From: an uncultured Kiritimatiellota bacterium
GTDB taxonomy: Bacteria > Verrucomicrobiota > Kiritimatiellia > RFP12 > UBA1067
Length of the DNA stretch: 64,000 bases
Assembly: GCA_934667425.1 (NCBI GenBank)
Contig: CAKULV010000002.1
Coordinates: 89,173 to 153,172 of the forward strand
Direction: 5' to 3'
The position numbers and the translations under genes were made by a program. A model generated the notes under the pieces. That model did not search any database. It was not told the origin of the DNA and saw nothing but the letters and a program-made list of their open reading frames with translations. Positions 40,929 to 50,031 of the stretch are shown piece by piece (position 1 is the stretch's first letter; every line of letters begins with the position of its first letter).

Positions 40929-43900
40929 ATGAAGAGGGAGCGGGGATACGGGGGAAAGGCGGTGCGTGCGCTGGCGGTGGCTTTTGCCGCCTCCGCTGCC
41001 GGCATGCTGGCGGCGGAGGCCCGGCTGCCTTCGCCGACGGGAATGACGGTCGAGCGGCTGCCTTCTCCCATTGGAATAGATGCCGAGACCCCGCGTTTGG
41101 GTTGGAGGCTGCCGGATGGATTCCTTTGGCAGCGCGCGTACGAGATCAAGACTGACAGCGGGACGACAGGCAAGGTCTACGGGGACAGCTGTGTCGATGT
41201 TCCGTGGCCTGGACCTCCACTTGTGAGCTCTGGACGATATGATTGGCGTGTCCGCGTCTGGGACGAAAATGACCGGCCGTCGGAATGGAGCGACCCCTGT
41301 TCGTTTGTCATGGGAGTCATGTCGCAGAAGGACTGGCAGGCATTGTGGATCGGGCCGAACCGCAAGACGCGCGACTTTGACTTCGGATCTGCGCACTGGC
41401 TCGGGGGCGTGACGAATCGCATCTGCTTCTCATGGAACTGCGAAACGGGCGTTGTCGAACTGGCCTGGGCTTCCACAAGGCCGCATCGTGTCTTCGTGAA
41501 TGGGAAGGCCGTGTTTGCGAGCGAGGGGCGCTTGTACGATTACCGGCACCTCAGGTTCGCGAGCATCGGCCCGTTGCTGCGGCAGGGGAGAAACGAGATC
41601 CTGTTTGACCTTGCAAACTGCTTGCGCTACGACCGTCGCATCGTGCAGTCGGAACCGCCGGATGCGGTTGCCGTGATGGCCAGAGTCGGCCTGGAGGGGA
41701 AGACGTTGGCCCAGACAGGCGATGGGCCGGGAGGCATGCGGTTGGGGAGGGCGTTGGAGCCGGCTTTTGCCAAGAGCATTGATTTCCGCAAGGAACTCGC
41801 GTCTCCGGCTTTCGAGAAGGAGTTCACCGTTGACAGGCGTGTGAGCCGTGCGACACTTCATGTCACGGGCGTGGGCTACTACGAGGCTTACCTGAACGGG
41901 CGTCGCGTTGGCGACAAGGTGCTGGACCCTTCGCCTACGGACTATGGCAAGCGCGTCCTCTATTCGACCTATGTCCTTGACCGCGAGATATTGGTCGGGA
42001 CGAATGTGATCAAGGTCCTGCTGGGGCATGGTTGGTGGGACGTGCGTTCGCAGGCCGTATGGAATTTCGGGGAAGCGCCCTGGCGGGCTTTTCCCCGACT
42101 GGTCGCCCAGCTTGAACTGGAGTACGCCGACGGGTCGCGGTCTGTCGTGGCGACAGACGGAACGTGGCGGCATGTTGTTTCGCCCGTGGCTTTCGACTGC
42201 ATACGTGAAGGCGAAGTCATCGGAGGCAATGAGGATCGCAGCAGGCCCTTTGTTGGGTTGCCCGTTGAAGTGGTCGAAGGCCCTAAGGGCATCCTCAGAA
42301 GCGAGGCCATTCCCGCCGCGCGCGTTGTCCGTACGCTTGGGCCTTCTGCCATAAGGAGGCTGGGCCGGGGGCAGTGGTTGGTGTCGTTCCCCGAGAACCT
42401 GTCCGGGTGGGTGCGGCTGCGTTTACGTGGTCTCCGGAAGGGCGATGTCGTTTCGATCCGCTATGACGAGAACATCTCTCCGGACGGGTTGCCGACGATC
42501 CCCTCGAATGGTATGGGCATACGGAACCTGAGCCGGAGACACCGCCTCATAGACATTTATTTCAGGCAATCGGGGTCGTATCCGTTTGCCGAGGGCGAAG
42601 GTGCGTTTCAGACAGACCGTTTTATTTCGTCCGGTCAGAGGGAGGAGATGTACGAACCCCGTTTTACGTACAATGGGTTTCGTCACGTTATCGTTTCCGG
42701 ACTTGCCGGCGAACTGCGGCCGGAGGACGTGGAAGCCTGTGCCGTTCAATCCGATTTCGCAACGATCGGAGGGTTCTCGTGCTCCGATAATACGATAACG
42801 CGACTTGTCCGAATGGCCTGCAACTCCTACAGGGTCAATTTCGCCAATGGATTCCCGACGGACTGCGCCCATCGCGAGAAGCTGGGATGGACGGGCGATG
42901 GTTGGATGGCAAGCGAATTCGCCCAATTCCACTTCGAGAATACGGCCGCTTACGAGAAGTGGCTGCAAGACATCATAGATACGCAGTTGCCGAACGGTCG
43001 GATCTGTGCGATTGCGCCCACGGATGGTTGGGGCTATGATGAGTATGCCGGACCGACATTCGACTTGGCGCTTGCGGCCGTGCCTTGGTATCTCTGGGCG
43101 TACCGAGGCGACAGGAAGGCCATGGAAATGGCCTATCCGGCCGTCATGCGCCTCTTGGCGTACTACAGTAAGATGGAGACTTCCCCGGGCCTGCTGGAAA
43201 CGGGGCTTGGTGACTGGAATTCAGCGGTTCGTGAACATATGCCGACGCCTGAGTACACGATATCCTGCGGCTATCTCCATTGCAAGAGGCTGGCGCGGGC
43301 GATGGCCATTGCGCTTGGCAAGCGTTCTGCCGCCGAGGAGCTCGGCATGAGCGCGGAACAGACCCGTAGGGCCATCGTCGCGAAATACTATCGCGGCAAA
43401 GGTGTGTTTGACAATGGACGGCAGACCGCACAGGCCCACGCTGTCAACTTGGAGATTGCCGATCCGCGTGAAAGGGAGGCCGTATCCGAAGCGCTGGTAT
43501 CGGCTGTGGAAACGACGGGGTGCCGTCTGGACATCGGACTCGTCGGTTCTAAACAGATATTCCGGGCCCTTAGCGAGATCGGAAGGTCCGACCTGGCTTG
43601 CCGTCTGCTTGTCAACCGGGAGCCACCTTCGATGGCGGCCTGGTTGGAGACGGAGACTACGCTGCACGAGGATTTCGGGCTTGGCTTGTCGAAGAGCCAT
43701 GTGATGCTGGGCGATTTTGCCGCGTGGGCCATGCAATATCTCGTTGGCATTCGTCTTCCCGGCACATCGCTGCTCTCGGATCCTGATGTATCCGGGTGGT
43801 CTCGGATAATAATCGATCCGAAGACGGAGTGCGGCCTCGGATGGGCTCGCGGACATACGGTGACGCCAACGGGCAGGCTGGCTGTCGAGTGGTCAAGGCG

Positions 43901-44036
43901 ATCCGGCATATTCATGCTGAAGGTCGAAATACCGCCGGCTTCCGTTGCTGTTGTGCGTATGCCGAATGGCGAGTGCCATGAGATCGGTCCGGGCATCCGA
44001 ACGTTTACGGTCGAGAATAATGTTTCCGGCAAGTAG
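40929..44036 (+). CDS. Secreted GH78 alpha-L-rhamnosidase
   Basis: 1035 residues. An N-terminal signal sequence (VRALAVAFAASAAGMLAAEA) is followed by the usual GH78 order: fibronectin-like domain (ETPRLGWRLP, YDWRVRVWDEN), beta-sandwich (KEFTVDRRVSRATLHVTGVG, YYEAYLNGRRVGDKVLDPSP), carbohydrate-binding-like RFTYNGFRHVIVSGL, the catalytic (alpha/alpha)6 domain with FPTDCAHREKLGWTGDGWM (D645, C646), then CGYLHCKRLARAMAIALGK and a C-terminal beta domain. It would remove terminal alpha-L-rhamnose in the periplasm or outside the cell. It is the second GH78 in the window and, unlike the one at 3764, has no extra C-terminal domain. Confidence 0.92.
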   Translation: MKRERGYGGKAVRALAVAFAASAAGMLAAEARLPSPTGMTVERLPSPIGIDAETPRLGWRLPDGFLWQRAYEIKTDSGTTGKVYGDSCVDVPWPGPPLVSSGRYDWRVRVWDENDRPSEWSDPCSFVMGVMSQKDWQALWIGPNRKTRDFDFGSAHWLGGVTNRICFSWNCETGVVELAWASTRPHRVFVNGKAVFASEGRLYDYRHLRFASIGPLLRQGRNEILFDLANCLRYDRRIVQSEPPDAVAVMARVGLEGKTLAQTGDGPGGMRLGRALEPAFAKSIDFRKELASPAFEKEFTVDRRVSRATLHVTGVGYYEAYLNGRRVGDKVLDPSPTDYGKRVLYSTYVLDREILVGTNVIKVLLGHGWWDVRSQAVWNFGEAPWRAFPRLVAQLELEYADGSRSVVATDGTWRHVVSPVAFDCIREGEVIGGNEDRSRPFVGLPVEVVEGPKGILRSEAIPAARVVRTLGPSAIRRLGRGQWLVSFPENLSGWVRLRLRGLRKGDVVSIRYDENISPDGLPTIPSNGMGIRNLSRRHRLIDIYFRQSGSYPFAEGEGAFQTDRFISSGQREEMYEPRFTYNGFRHVIVSGLAGELRPEDVEACAVQSDFATIGGFSCSDNTITRLVRMACNSYRVNFANGFPTDCAHREKLGWTGDGWMASEFAQFHFENTAAYEKWLQDIIDTQLPNGRICAIAPTDGWGYDEYAGPTFDLALAAVPWYLWAYRGDRKAMEMAYPAVMRLLAYYSKMETSPGLLETGLGDWNSAVREHMPTPEYTISCGYLHCKRLARAMAIALGKRSAAEELGMSAEQTRRAIVAKYYRGKGVFDNGRQTAQAHAVNLEIADPREREAVSEALVSAVETTGCRLDIGLVGSKQIFRALSEIGRSDLACRLLVNREPPSMAAWLETETTLHEDFGLGLSKSHVMLGDFAAWAMQYLVGIRLPGTSLLSDPDVSGWSRIIIDPKTECGLGWARGHTVTPTGRLAVEWSRRSGIFMLKVEIPPASVAVVRMPNGECHEIGPGIRTFTVENNVSGK

Positions 44037-44052
44037 TGTAAAGGAGGCAGGC

Positions 44053-44175
44053 ATGACATTTCAAGGAGTGTGGCATTGGGTTGTTCGGACTTCGTGGGAG
44101 TGGCCATGTAGGCAGCCGTTTGCGCCGGGCATTCTTGTAAGACTGGATGAGGAAAGGGAACAGGGACATGCATGA
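44053..44175 (+). CDS. Possible 40-residue small protein
   Basis: ATG 44053 is preceded by a near-perfect ribosome-binding site (AAGGAGG at 44041-44047, 5 nt spacing) and opens 40 codons: MTFQGVWHWVVRTSWEW, then a Pro/Arg-rich part ending EEREQGHA. It overlaps the start of the next gene by 8 bp, so it could be a translational coupler, a small secreted or membrane-active peptide rich in Trp, or the decayed start of a lost gene. No family was recognised. Confidence 0.4.
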   Translation: MTFQGVWHWVVRTSWEWPCRQPFAPGILVRLDEEREQGHA

Positions 44176-45148
44176 AGAACTGGGCATTGTGATGTTCAAG
44201 TTGGGCGGCAACAACATGGCGTCCATGGACTATCCGCGACGCGATTGGACGGATGGGCAAAAGAAGGGCTTCCGCACCGCCTACCGGGAACTGCACTTCT
44301 ACGAGCGGATATGGCGCGAGGCCACTGAGCGGATGGCGAGGCTTGGGTTGAACGCCGCGCTCATAGACATACATGAGGGGTTGATATATCCAAGCCATCC
44401 GGAACTTGCCGTGAAGGGGAGCTGGACACCCGAAAAGCTTCAGTCGGAACTGAAACGCCTGCGCGACATGGGCATTACACCGTTCCCGAAGTTGAACTTT
44501 TCCACATCCCATTCCGCGTGGCAGAAGGAGTGGCGCTGCCAGACGTCCACGCCGGAATATTACAGATTCTGTTCCGATGTGATTACCGATGTCGCGGAGA
44601 TATTCGGTAGTCCGAGGCTGTTCCACATTGGCATGGACGAGGAGATGCCTGTCGCACAGGATCGCGACGGGCTTATGATAGTGCGGCAGGGCGATCTATG
44701 GTGGCATGACCTGAAGGCGCTTGCGGCGGCGGTGGAGCGTAGCGGATGCCGCCCATGGATCTGGTCCGACAAGCAGTGGCATGTGCAGGATGAGTTCGCC
44801 GAGAAATGCCCGAAGTCCATAATGTGCTCGAACTGGGCATACGGGAACGACTTCAGCGAAAGGAAGACGAAGCCGGATCTCTCCGTCGCGAAGAAGGGGA
44901 GGTGGTGGCCGCATGAGCTTGACGTTCATGGCTACCTGGCGCTTGAGCGCTACGGATATGACCAGATTCCGACAGGCTCAAACTACAAGTGCAACGACAA
45001 CATGGCGTTGACCGTGCGTTTCTGCCGCGAGCATATCGCGCCGGAGCGGCTTAAGGGCTTCATGGTCGCGTCGTGGAAGCGATGCATACCAGAGGATCGA
45101 GAGGCTTTGCTGGCCTCCATTGACCAGCTTGCCGCCGCACTGAGATGA
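44168..45148 (+). CDS. GH20-like TIM-barrel glycosidase
   Basis: 326 residues with no signal peptide. The segment LFHIGMDEEM strongly resembles the catalytic HxGxDE of GH20 beta-N-acetylhexosaminidases (D-E pair acting with substrate-assisted catalysis). Other barrel strands are visible (NAALIDIHEGLIYPSHPEL; ITPFPKLNFSTSH; PWIWSDKQW). The N- and C-terminal accessory domains of typical GH20 enzymes are absent, making this a barrel-only form about half the usual size. ATG 44168 has AGGGA upstream. The lack of an export signal suggests it processes oligosaccharides imported after the secreted rhamnosidase has acted, but substrate specificity is unknown. Confidence 0.68.
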   Translation: MHEELGIVMFKLGGNNMASMDYPRRDWTDGQKKGFRTAYRELHFYERIWREATERMARLGLNAALIDIHEGLIYPSHPELAVKGSWTPEKLQSELKRLRDMGITPFPKLNFSTSHSAWQKEWRCQTSTPEYYRFCSDVITDVAEIFGSPRLFHIGMDEEMPVAQDRDGLMIVRQGDLWWHDLKALAAAVERSGCRPWIWSDKQWHVQDEFAEKCPKSIMCSNWAYGNDFSERKTKPDLSVAKKGRWWPHELDVHGYLALERYGYDQIPTGSNYKCNDNMALTVRFCREHIAPERLKGFMVASWKRCIPEDREALLASIDQLAAALR

Positions 45149-45180
45149 CAACAGGAATTAAGGCATAAAGGAGGTTTTGC

Positions 45181-46794
45181 ATGAAGGAGTTGTTTTGCCT
45201 GTCGTTTGCATCGGCGGCGTTTCTTGCATTCGTGGCGGTCGCGGATGACGGCTTCCCGTCCTCGGATTGCGTCCGCCGCAAGTACATCTGGTTCGGGTGG
45301 GATACGCAGAACCTTTCTGCGGAACAGGTGCTTGACAATGCCGCAAGCTTTGACGAATCCGTGTACGATGGAGTGCCGGTCGTTGTAGTGGTCAGGAACC
45401 CGGAGACAGGGAAGGACATGCGTGTGCATTACGTGCTTGACAACCCGGAGGTGACGGATGCGATGCTTGCGGAAAAGATTCCCGTGCTGCGTGAGATAGT
45501 ATCGCATCGCGGGCTGCGCGAATCGTTCGTGTCGTCGTTCTACACGCCGAAGACCAGGGCTCCGTGGACTGATGACGCGACTTGGGCAAAGGCGGCAAGG
45601 TCGATGGGCGCAATAGCGCGCGCGGCGAAGTCGGCAGGCATGAAAGGGATATTCTTCGACAGGGAAGAGTACCACCCAACGGAGAAGCAGTTCGAATGGA
45701 GAGAGGGCGACCCGGACTTCGAGGCGTGCGCGAGGCTCGCCCGCCAGCGAGGCGCACAGCTCTTCCGCGAGGTGTTCAGGGCGCATCCGACGGCTGTCGT
45801 GTTCTCGTGCTACGGAATGCTCACGGCGTGTACGACGTTCGATTATTTCGGGTCGCCGGACGTGATGGACGCCACGCGGCAGAAGCATGACTTGTGGCCG
45901 CACTTCTACAACGGGATCCTTGACGCGGCCCCGTGGGAGGCGAAACTCGTCGATGGCACAGAGGTGGCTTACGAGTATCTGCAGAGCCGCGAGGAGTACG
46001 CGAAGTCCGCTGCCTGCGTCAAGGTCCGCGGCGGCTCGTGCGTCGCCCCGGAGAACCGCAACAAGTACGCGGCAGTGTCGCAGGCGAGCTTCGGCTTCTT
46101 CCTCGATGCCTACGTGAAGACCAACAAGACGGCCCGCTACTGGTACGAGCCGCTGAACGGATCCCGCCTTGGCCGCTTCGACGACAACCTCTGGGGCGCG
46201 TCGCAGTGGTCTGACGAGTACGTGTGGCTCTATGCCGCGAGCCAGAGGATGACAGGCATCCATTGGCGCAACAAGTCGGGACACTTCAACAGATGGACTA
46301 CGCCGGACGACCGTCTTCCCGGATATGACGAGATCGCATTTGCGAACAAGGATCCGATAGCGTGGTTCCCGCGTAGGGTGGCGGAACTTGCCGCATCGGG
46401 AAACTTGACGAACCTATTCGCAAAGGATATTGGCGAGGTGCTCAAGCCGACGAAGGAAGATGCACGGCGGCTGTTTGGTGTGATCGAGGTCCAGAATGCG
46501 AAGGCCGGCGAATGGTACGGCTTCCGGTTCCGGGCCTGTGGCGACGTGCAGTCGATTGTACGGTGGGGAGAGAAGGGGCTTCGGTCGCGTCCCTACGGCG
46601 CAAGCATCCTGCCGAGCGTAACCCCGATGGGAAGGCCGGATGCGGACGGGTGGCGGCAGGCCATTGGCGTTGTGAGAATCCCCAATGATCTCCAGAGTCC
46701 GGTCATAGTGCTCAAGGTTGCGCTCGACAGCCATCCGAAAGCCGGGATAGATGGATTTGAGTTGTACAGGCTTTTCGATCCGCGTGAATATTAG
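45181..46794 (+). CDS. Secreted protein of unknown function, possible TIM-barrel hydrolase
   Basis: 537 residues. A signal peptide (KELFCLSFASAAFLAFVAVA) follows a strong ribosome-binding site (AAAGGAGG, ATG 45181). Features include RRKYIWFGWDTQNLSAEQVL, a barrel-like strand GMKGIFFDREEYHP that places an Asp and two Glu at a likely strand end, SQASFGFFLDAYVKT and a C-terminal beta-sandwich (GVIEVQNAKAGEWYGFRFRA). This resembles uncharacterised glycoside-hydrolase-like proteins of gut anaerobes but no family can be named. It is the last gene of the surface protein, GH78, GH20-like series. Confidence 0.72.
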   Translation: MKELFCLSFASAAFLAFVAVADDGFPSSDCVRRKYIWFGWDTQNLSAEQVLDNAASFDESVYDGVPVVVVVRNPETGKDMRVHYVLDNPEVTDAMLAEKIPVLREIVSHRGLRESFVSSFYTPKTRAPWTDDATWAKAARSMGAIARAAKSAGMKGIFFDREEYHPTEKQFEWREGDPDFEACARLARQRGAQLFREVFRAHPTAVVFSCYGMLTACTTFDYFGSPDVMDATRQKHDLWPHFYNGILDAAPWEAKLVDGTEVAYEYLQSREEYAKSAACVKVRGGSCVAPENRNKYAAVSQASFGFFLDAYVKTNKTARYWYEPLNGSRLGRFDDNLWGASQWSDEYVWLYAASQRMTGIHWRNKSGHFNRWTTPDDRLPGYDEIAFANKDPIAWFPRRVAELAASGNLTNLFAKDIGEVLKPTKEDARRLFGVIEVQNAKAGEWYGFRFRACGDVQSIVRWGEKGLRSRPYGASILPSVTPMGRPDADGWRQAIGVVRIPNDLQSPVIVLKVALDSHPKAGIDGFELYRLFDPREY

Positions 46795-46796
46795 GC

Positions 46797-46964
46797 GACG
46801 GCGAGGCGCCGTCGCTACGGGGGATGATTGCTGTATGGGATTGAGGACACGACGGCGAGGCGATACGACGGCGAGGCGCCGTCGCTACGGGGGATGATTG
46901 CTGTATGGGATTGAGAACACGACGGCGAGGCGATACGACGGCGCGGGCGCCGTCGCCACGGCGA
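46797..46964 (+). repeat. 70-bp tandem repeat built on a GC palindrome
   Basis: Two full units with a 70-bp period and the start of a third. Each unit contains CGACGGCG-AGG-CGCCGTCG, then TACGGGGGATGATTGCTGTA, TGGGATTGAG, and an ACACGACGGCGAGGCGATA linker. The second unit differs from the first by single-base changes (GAGGACAC versus GAGAACAC). The palindrome is the same as at 31588. Confidence 0.92.
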
Positions 46965-46974
46965 AGCCGGGTTG

Positions 46975-46983
46975 TGGTATAAT
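46975..46983 (+). promoter_or_regulatory. Extended -10 promoter of fucO
   Basis: TGGTATAAT at the end of the repeat block; the fucO ATG lies 73 nt downstream, so this is a leadered transcript. Confidence 0.7.
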
Positions 46984-47056
46984 TCGGGGAATTCGAAATG
47001 AAATCCGAGCCAAATCGGGCGGAATCAAACAGAACGCGAAAGCTAAGAGGAACAAC

Positions 47057-48205
47057 ATGGTCAATCGCATCATCCTGAACGAGACATCGTACCACGGCGC
47101 GGGCGCCGTGGAGTCCATCGTAACCGAGCTTGCAAATCGCGGGCTCAAGAAGCCGATTGTATTCTCCGATCCGGACCTGATCAAGTTCGGTGTCACGAAG
47201 AAGGTCACCGACCTCCTCGACAAGGCCAAGGTGCCATATGCGCTGTACAGCGACATAAAGCCGAATCCGACGATAGAGAACGTGAAGAACGGCGTAAAGG
47301 CGTTCAAGAAGGCCAAGGCCGACTGCATCGTCGCGATCGGCGGCGGATCGTCGATGGATACGGCGAAGGGCGTGGGCATCATCGCCGCCAACCCGAAGTT
47401 CGCGGACGTCCGCTCGCTTGAGGGTCTTTCGCCGACCACGAAGCCGTCAAAGCCGATCTTCGCGGTGCCTACCACGGCCGGAACGGCTGCGGAGGTGACG
47501 ATCAACTACGTGATCACCGACGTCGAGAAGAAGCGCAAGTTCGTCTGCGTGGATCCGCACGACATCCCCGTCGTCGCGTTCGTCGATCCGGACATGATGT
47601 CCACGATGCCAAAGGGCCTTACGGCGTTCACCGGCATGGATGCGCTAACGCACGCGATAGAGGGGTACATCACGAAGGGCGCGTGCCCCATGACCGACAT
47701 GATGCACCTTGAGGCCATCCGCCTCATCTCCCTCCATCTGCGCGACGCCGTCGCGAACAAGCCGAGCGGACGCGCCGGAATGGCTCTCGGCCAATACATT
47801 GCCGGAATGGGCTTCTCGAACGTTGGGCTTGGCGTGGACCACTCTATGGCGCACGGCCTCTCCGCGCTGTACGACATGCCTCACGGCAAGGCGTGCGCGA
47901 TACTTCTGCCCACGGTCATGAAGTTCAACGCTTCGGCCACCGGCACGAAATACCGCAACATTGCCGTTGCGATGGGCGTGAAGGGTGCGGACAAGATGCC
48001 GATCGCGAAGGCCCGCCAGGCGGCGATCGCCGCCGTCGAGAAACTTGCCAAGGATGTGGGCATCCCGAAGGACCTCAGGGGTGTGCTCAAGAAAGATGAC
48101 GTCCAGTTCCTCGCGGAGTCGGCCTACGCCGATGCGTGCCGTCCGGGCAATCCACGCGATTGCGACGTCAAGTCGATCGCGAAGCTCTACCTGTCGCTCC
48201 TGTAG
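47057..48205 (+). CDS. fucO: Lactaldehyde reductase (iron-containing group III alcohol dehydrogenase)
   Basis: 382 residues, closely following E. coli FucO along its length: NRIILNETSYHGAGAV at the start, IAIGGGSSMDTAKGVGII (NAD-binding GGGS), FADVRSLEGLSPTTKPS, VPTTAGTAAEVTINYVITD, KKRKFVCVDPHDIPVVAFVD and the iron ligands in DALTHAIEGY (Asp, His) and HSMAHGLSALYDMPHGKA (two His). It reduces L-lactaldehyde from rhamnose or fucose breakdown to 1,2-propanediol with NADH under anaerobic conditions. Its position next to rhamnosidases and secreted glycosidases fits rhamnose or fucose fermentation. ATG 47057 follows AAGAGG. Confidence 0.93.
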   Translation: MVNRIILNETSYHGAGAVESIVTELANRGLKKPIVFSDPDLIKFGVTKKVTDLLDKAKVPYALYSDIKPNPTIENVKNGVKAFKKAKADCIVAIGGGSSMDTAKGVGIIAANPKFADVRSLEGLSPTTKPSKPIFAVPTTAGTAAEVTINYVITDVEKKRKFVCVDPHDIPVVAFVDPDMMSTMPKGLTAFTGMDALTHAIEGYITKGACPMTDMMHLEAIRLISLHLRDAVANKPSGRAGMALGQYIAGMGFSNVGLGVDHSMAHGLSALYDMPHGKACAILLPTVMKFNASATGTKYRNIAVAMGVKGADKMPIAKARQAAIAAVEKLAKDVGIPKDLRGVLKKDDVQFLAESAYADACRPGNPRDCDVKSIAKLYLSLL

Positions 48206-48242
48206 GCCGTCCGTTCGGCCAAATCTGCGACAGCCTCATTGC

Positions 48243-48270
48243 GCACGGCGGTGTGGAAGCGCCGCCGTGC
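48243..48270 (+). terminator. Strong hairpin after fucO
   Basis: GCACGGCGG (48243-48251), a 10-nt loop, CCGCCGTGC (48262-48270): a 9-bp perfect stem. A smaller GGCCG/CGGCC hairpin overlaps the fucO stop. No clear T-run follows, so termination would be weak or Rho-assisted. Confidence 0.5.
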
Positions 48271-48324
48271 CGGTGTTTCAGACAGGAAACCATACACGCA
48301 AGCACCTAAGCATCAGTGAATCAC

Positions 48325-50016
48325 ATGATCGCGACACTTCTCCTTGCCGCCGCCTTTTCCTCCGACATCGTGATATACGGCTCATCTCCGGCAGCTCTGT
48401 CTGCTGCGGTTCAGGCGAAGCGGATGGGGAGCTCCGCCGTCATCGTCTCGCCGGAGACCCGCATAGGCGGGCTTACGACGGGCGGCCTCGGGCAGACGGA
48501 CATCGGCAACAAGCGCGCGTTTGGAGGCATTGCGCTCGAGTTCTACCGTGACGTGGCGAAATGGTATGCCGACGGGCGGCATTGGAAATGGCAGAAGCCC
48601 GCAGCCTACTTCCCGGATGGGCAGTGCGCAGGATCGAAGGATTCCGGCTCCATGTGGACGTTCGAGCCGTCGGCGGCACTGGCGATCCTTGAGGGATGGG
48701 AACGTCGGGACGGCCTTGACATCCGCCGTGGCGAGCGCCTTGACCGCACTCCCGTCGCCGGATGCCGCACGGCGCGGGGCGTAGAGGTCGTTGGCGGGCG
48801 CATCGTCGCCCTACGCACCGAAAGCGGCAATGTCTATCGCGGCAAGGTGTTCGTGGATGCGACATACGAAGGCGACCTTCTTGCGGCGGCAGGCTGCTCG
48901 TACCATGTGGGCCGGGAATCCAACGCCACATACGGAGAGACGATCAACGGCAACGCCCCCGCTGCGCGGGGGGCGGGAAACCACAACTTCTCCCCATGGG
49001 TCTCGGCATACGTCAAGCCGGGAGACCGGTCGTCAGGCCTTCTTCCGGGCATCGAGCCGTACGATCCCGCCGCCAAGGCTGGCGACGGAGACAGGCGCGT
49101 GCAGGCGTACTGCTTCCGGATGTGCCTCACGGATGTGCCGGAGAACCGCATTCCGTTCAAGAAACCGGCGAAGTACGACGAACGCGATTACGAGCTTCTT
49201 TTCCGCGAATACGAGTCCGTCGCGGCCCACCCCGGCTATGTGGCGGCACCCGGCGGGATAGACGGGCGGAACCCCATCCCGTCCATCATGTCCCGCATGC
49301 CGAACGGGAAGACGGACTCGAACAACCGCGCCGCGCTCTCCACGGATTTCATCGGACGCAACTGGGACTGGCCGGAAGCCGACTATGCGACGCGGGACAG
49401 GATATTCGCAGAGCATCTTGCGTACCAGCAGGGTCTCATGTGGACGCTCGCCAACCATCCGCGTGTGCCGCAGAGGGTGCGCGACTACTTCTCCGGCTTC
49501 GGCACATGCAGGGACGAGTTCCTCGACGGTCCCGGCGACGGCTGGCAGAGACAGCTGTATGTGCGCGAGGGCCGCCGTCTCGCGGGCGAATACGTGATGA
49601 CGGAACACAACTGCCGCGGAAAGCGCATTGCTCCCCGGCCTGTCGCCCTCGGAGCCTACACGATGGATTCTCATCACGTCCGCCGGGTGGAGACCAGGGA
49701 TGGCCTTGTGCGGAACGAAGGCAATGTGGAGGACGCGCATTTCCCGGGACCGTATCCGATAGACTACGGCGCCCTTGTCCCGAAGCGCACCGAATGCGGG
49801 AACCTGATAGTGCCGGTATGCCTTTCCGCATCGCACATCGCATTCGGGTCGATACGCATGGAGCCTGTCTTCTTCGCGCTCGGTCAGGTCGCCGGCACGG
49901 CGGCGGCGCAGTCGGTCAGGCTTGGCTGCGATGTGCAGGAAGTGCCATATGCGCCGCTTGCGGCGCGTCTTGCCGCCGACGGGCAGGTTCTGGCGGTTAA
50001 AACGGAAGCGAAATAG
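48325..50016 (+). CDS. FAD-dependent oxidoreductase (FAD_oxidored family), exported
   Basis: 563 residues. A short hydrophobic N-terminus runs directly into the dinucleotide-binding fold: ATLLLAAAFSSDIVIYGSSP then AALSAAVQAKRMG. Further landmarks are RIGGLTTGGLGQTDIGNKRA, VFVDATYEGDLLAAAG, HNFSPWVSAYVKPGD, SNNRAALSTDFIGRN, YVMTEHNCRGK and a C-terminal FAD contact MEPVFFALGQVAGTAAAQS. The family (PF12831) is common in secreted proteins of polysaccharide-degrading anaerobes and includes xanthan lyase-associated proteins; its reaction is unknown. ATG 48325 is preferred over GTG 48316. The pta gene begins 15 bp downstream. Confidence 0.82.
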   Translation: MIATLLLAAAFSSDIVIYGSSPAALSAAVQAKRMGSSAVIVSPETRIGGLTTGGLGQTDIGNKRAFGGIALEFYRDVAKWYADGRHWKWQKPAAYFPDGQCAGSKDSGSMWTFEPSAALAILEGWERRDGLDIRRGERLDRTPVAGCRTARGVEVVGGRIVALRTESGNVYRGKVFVDATYEGDLLAAAGCSYHVGRESNATYGETINGNAPAARGAGNHNFSPWVSAYVKPGDRSSGLLPGIEPYDPAAKAGDGDRRVQAYCFRMCLTDVPENRIPFKKPAKYDERDYELLFREYESVAAHPGYVAAPGGIDGRNPIPSIMSRMPNGKTDSNNRAALSTDFIGRNWDWPEADYATRDRIFAEHLAYQQGLMWTLANHPRVPQRVRDYFSGFGTCRDEFLDGPGDGWQRQLYVREGRRLAGEYVMTEHNCRGKRIAPRPVALGAYTMDSHHVRRVETRDGLVRNEGNVEDAHFPGPYPIDYGALVPKRTECGNLIVPVCLSASHIAFGSIRMEPVFFALGQVAGTAAAQSVRLGCDVQEVPYAPLAARLAADGQVLAVKTEAK

Positions 50017-50031
50017 GAAGCGAATGGCAAG

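Noticed and set aside
46797..46964. CRISPR array in the 70-bp tandem repeat
   Set aside because: The units are nearly identical over their full length, so there are no spacers.
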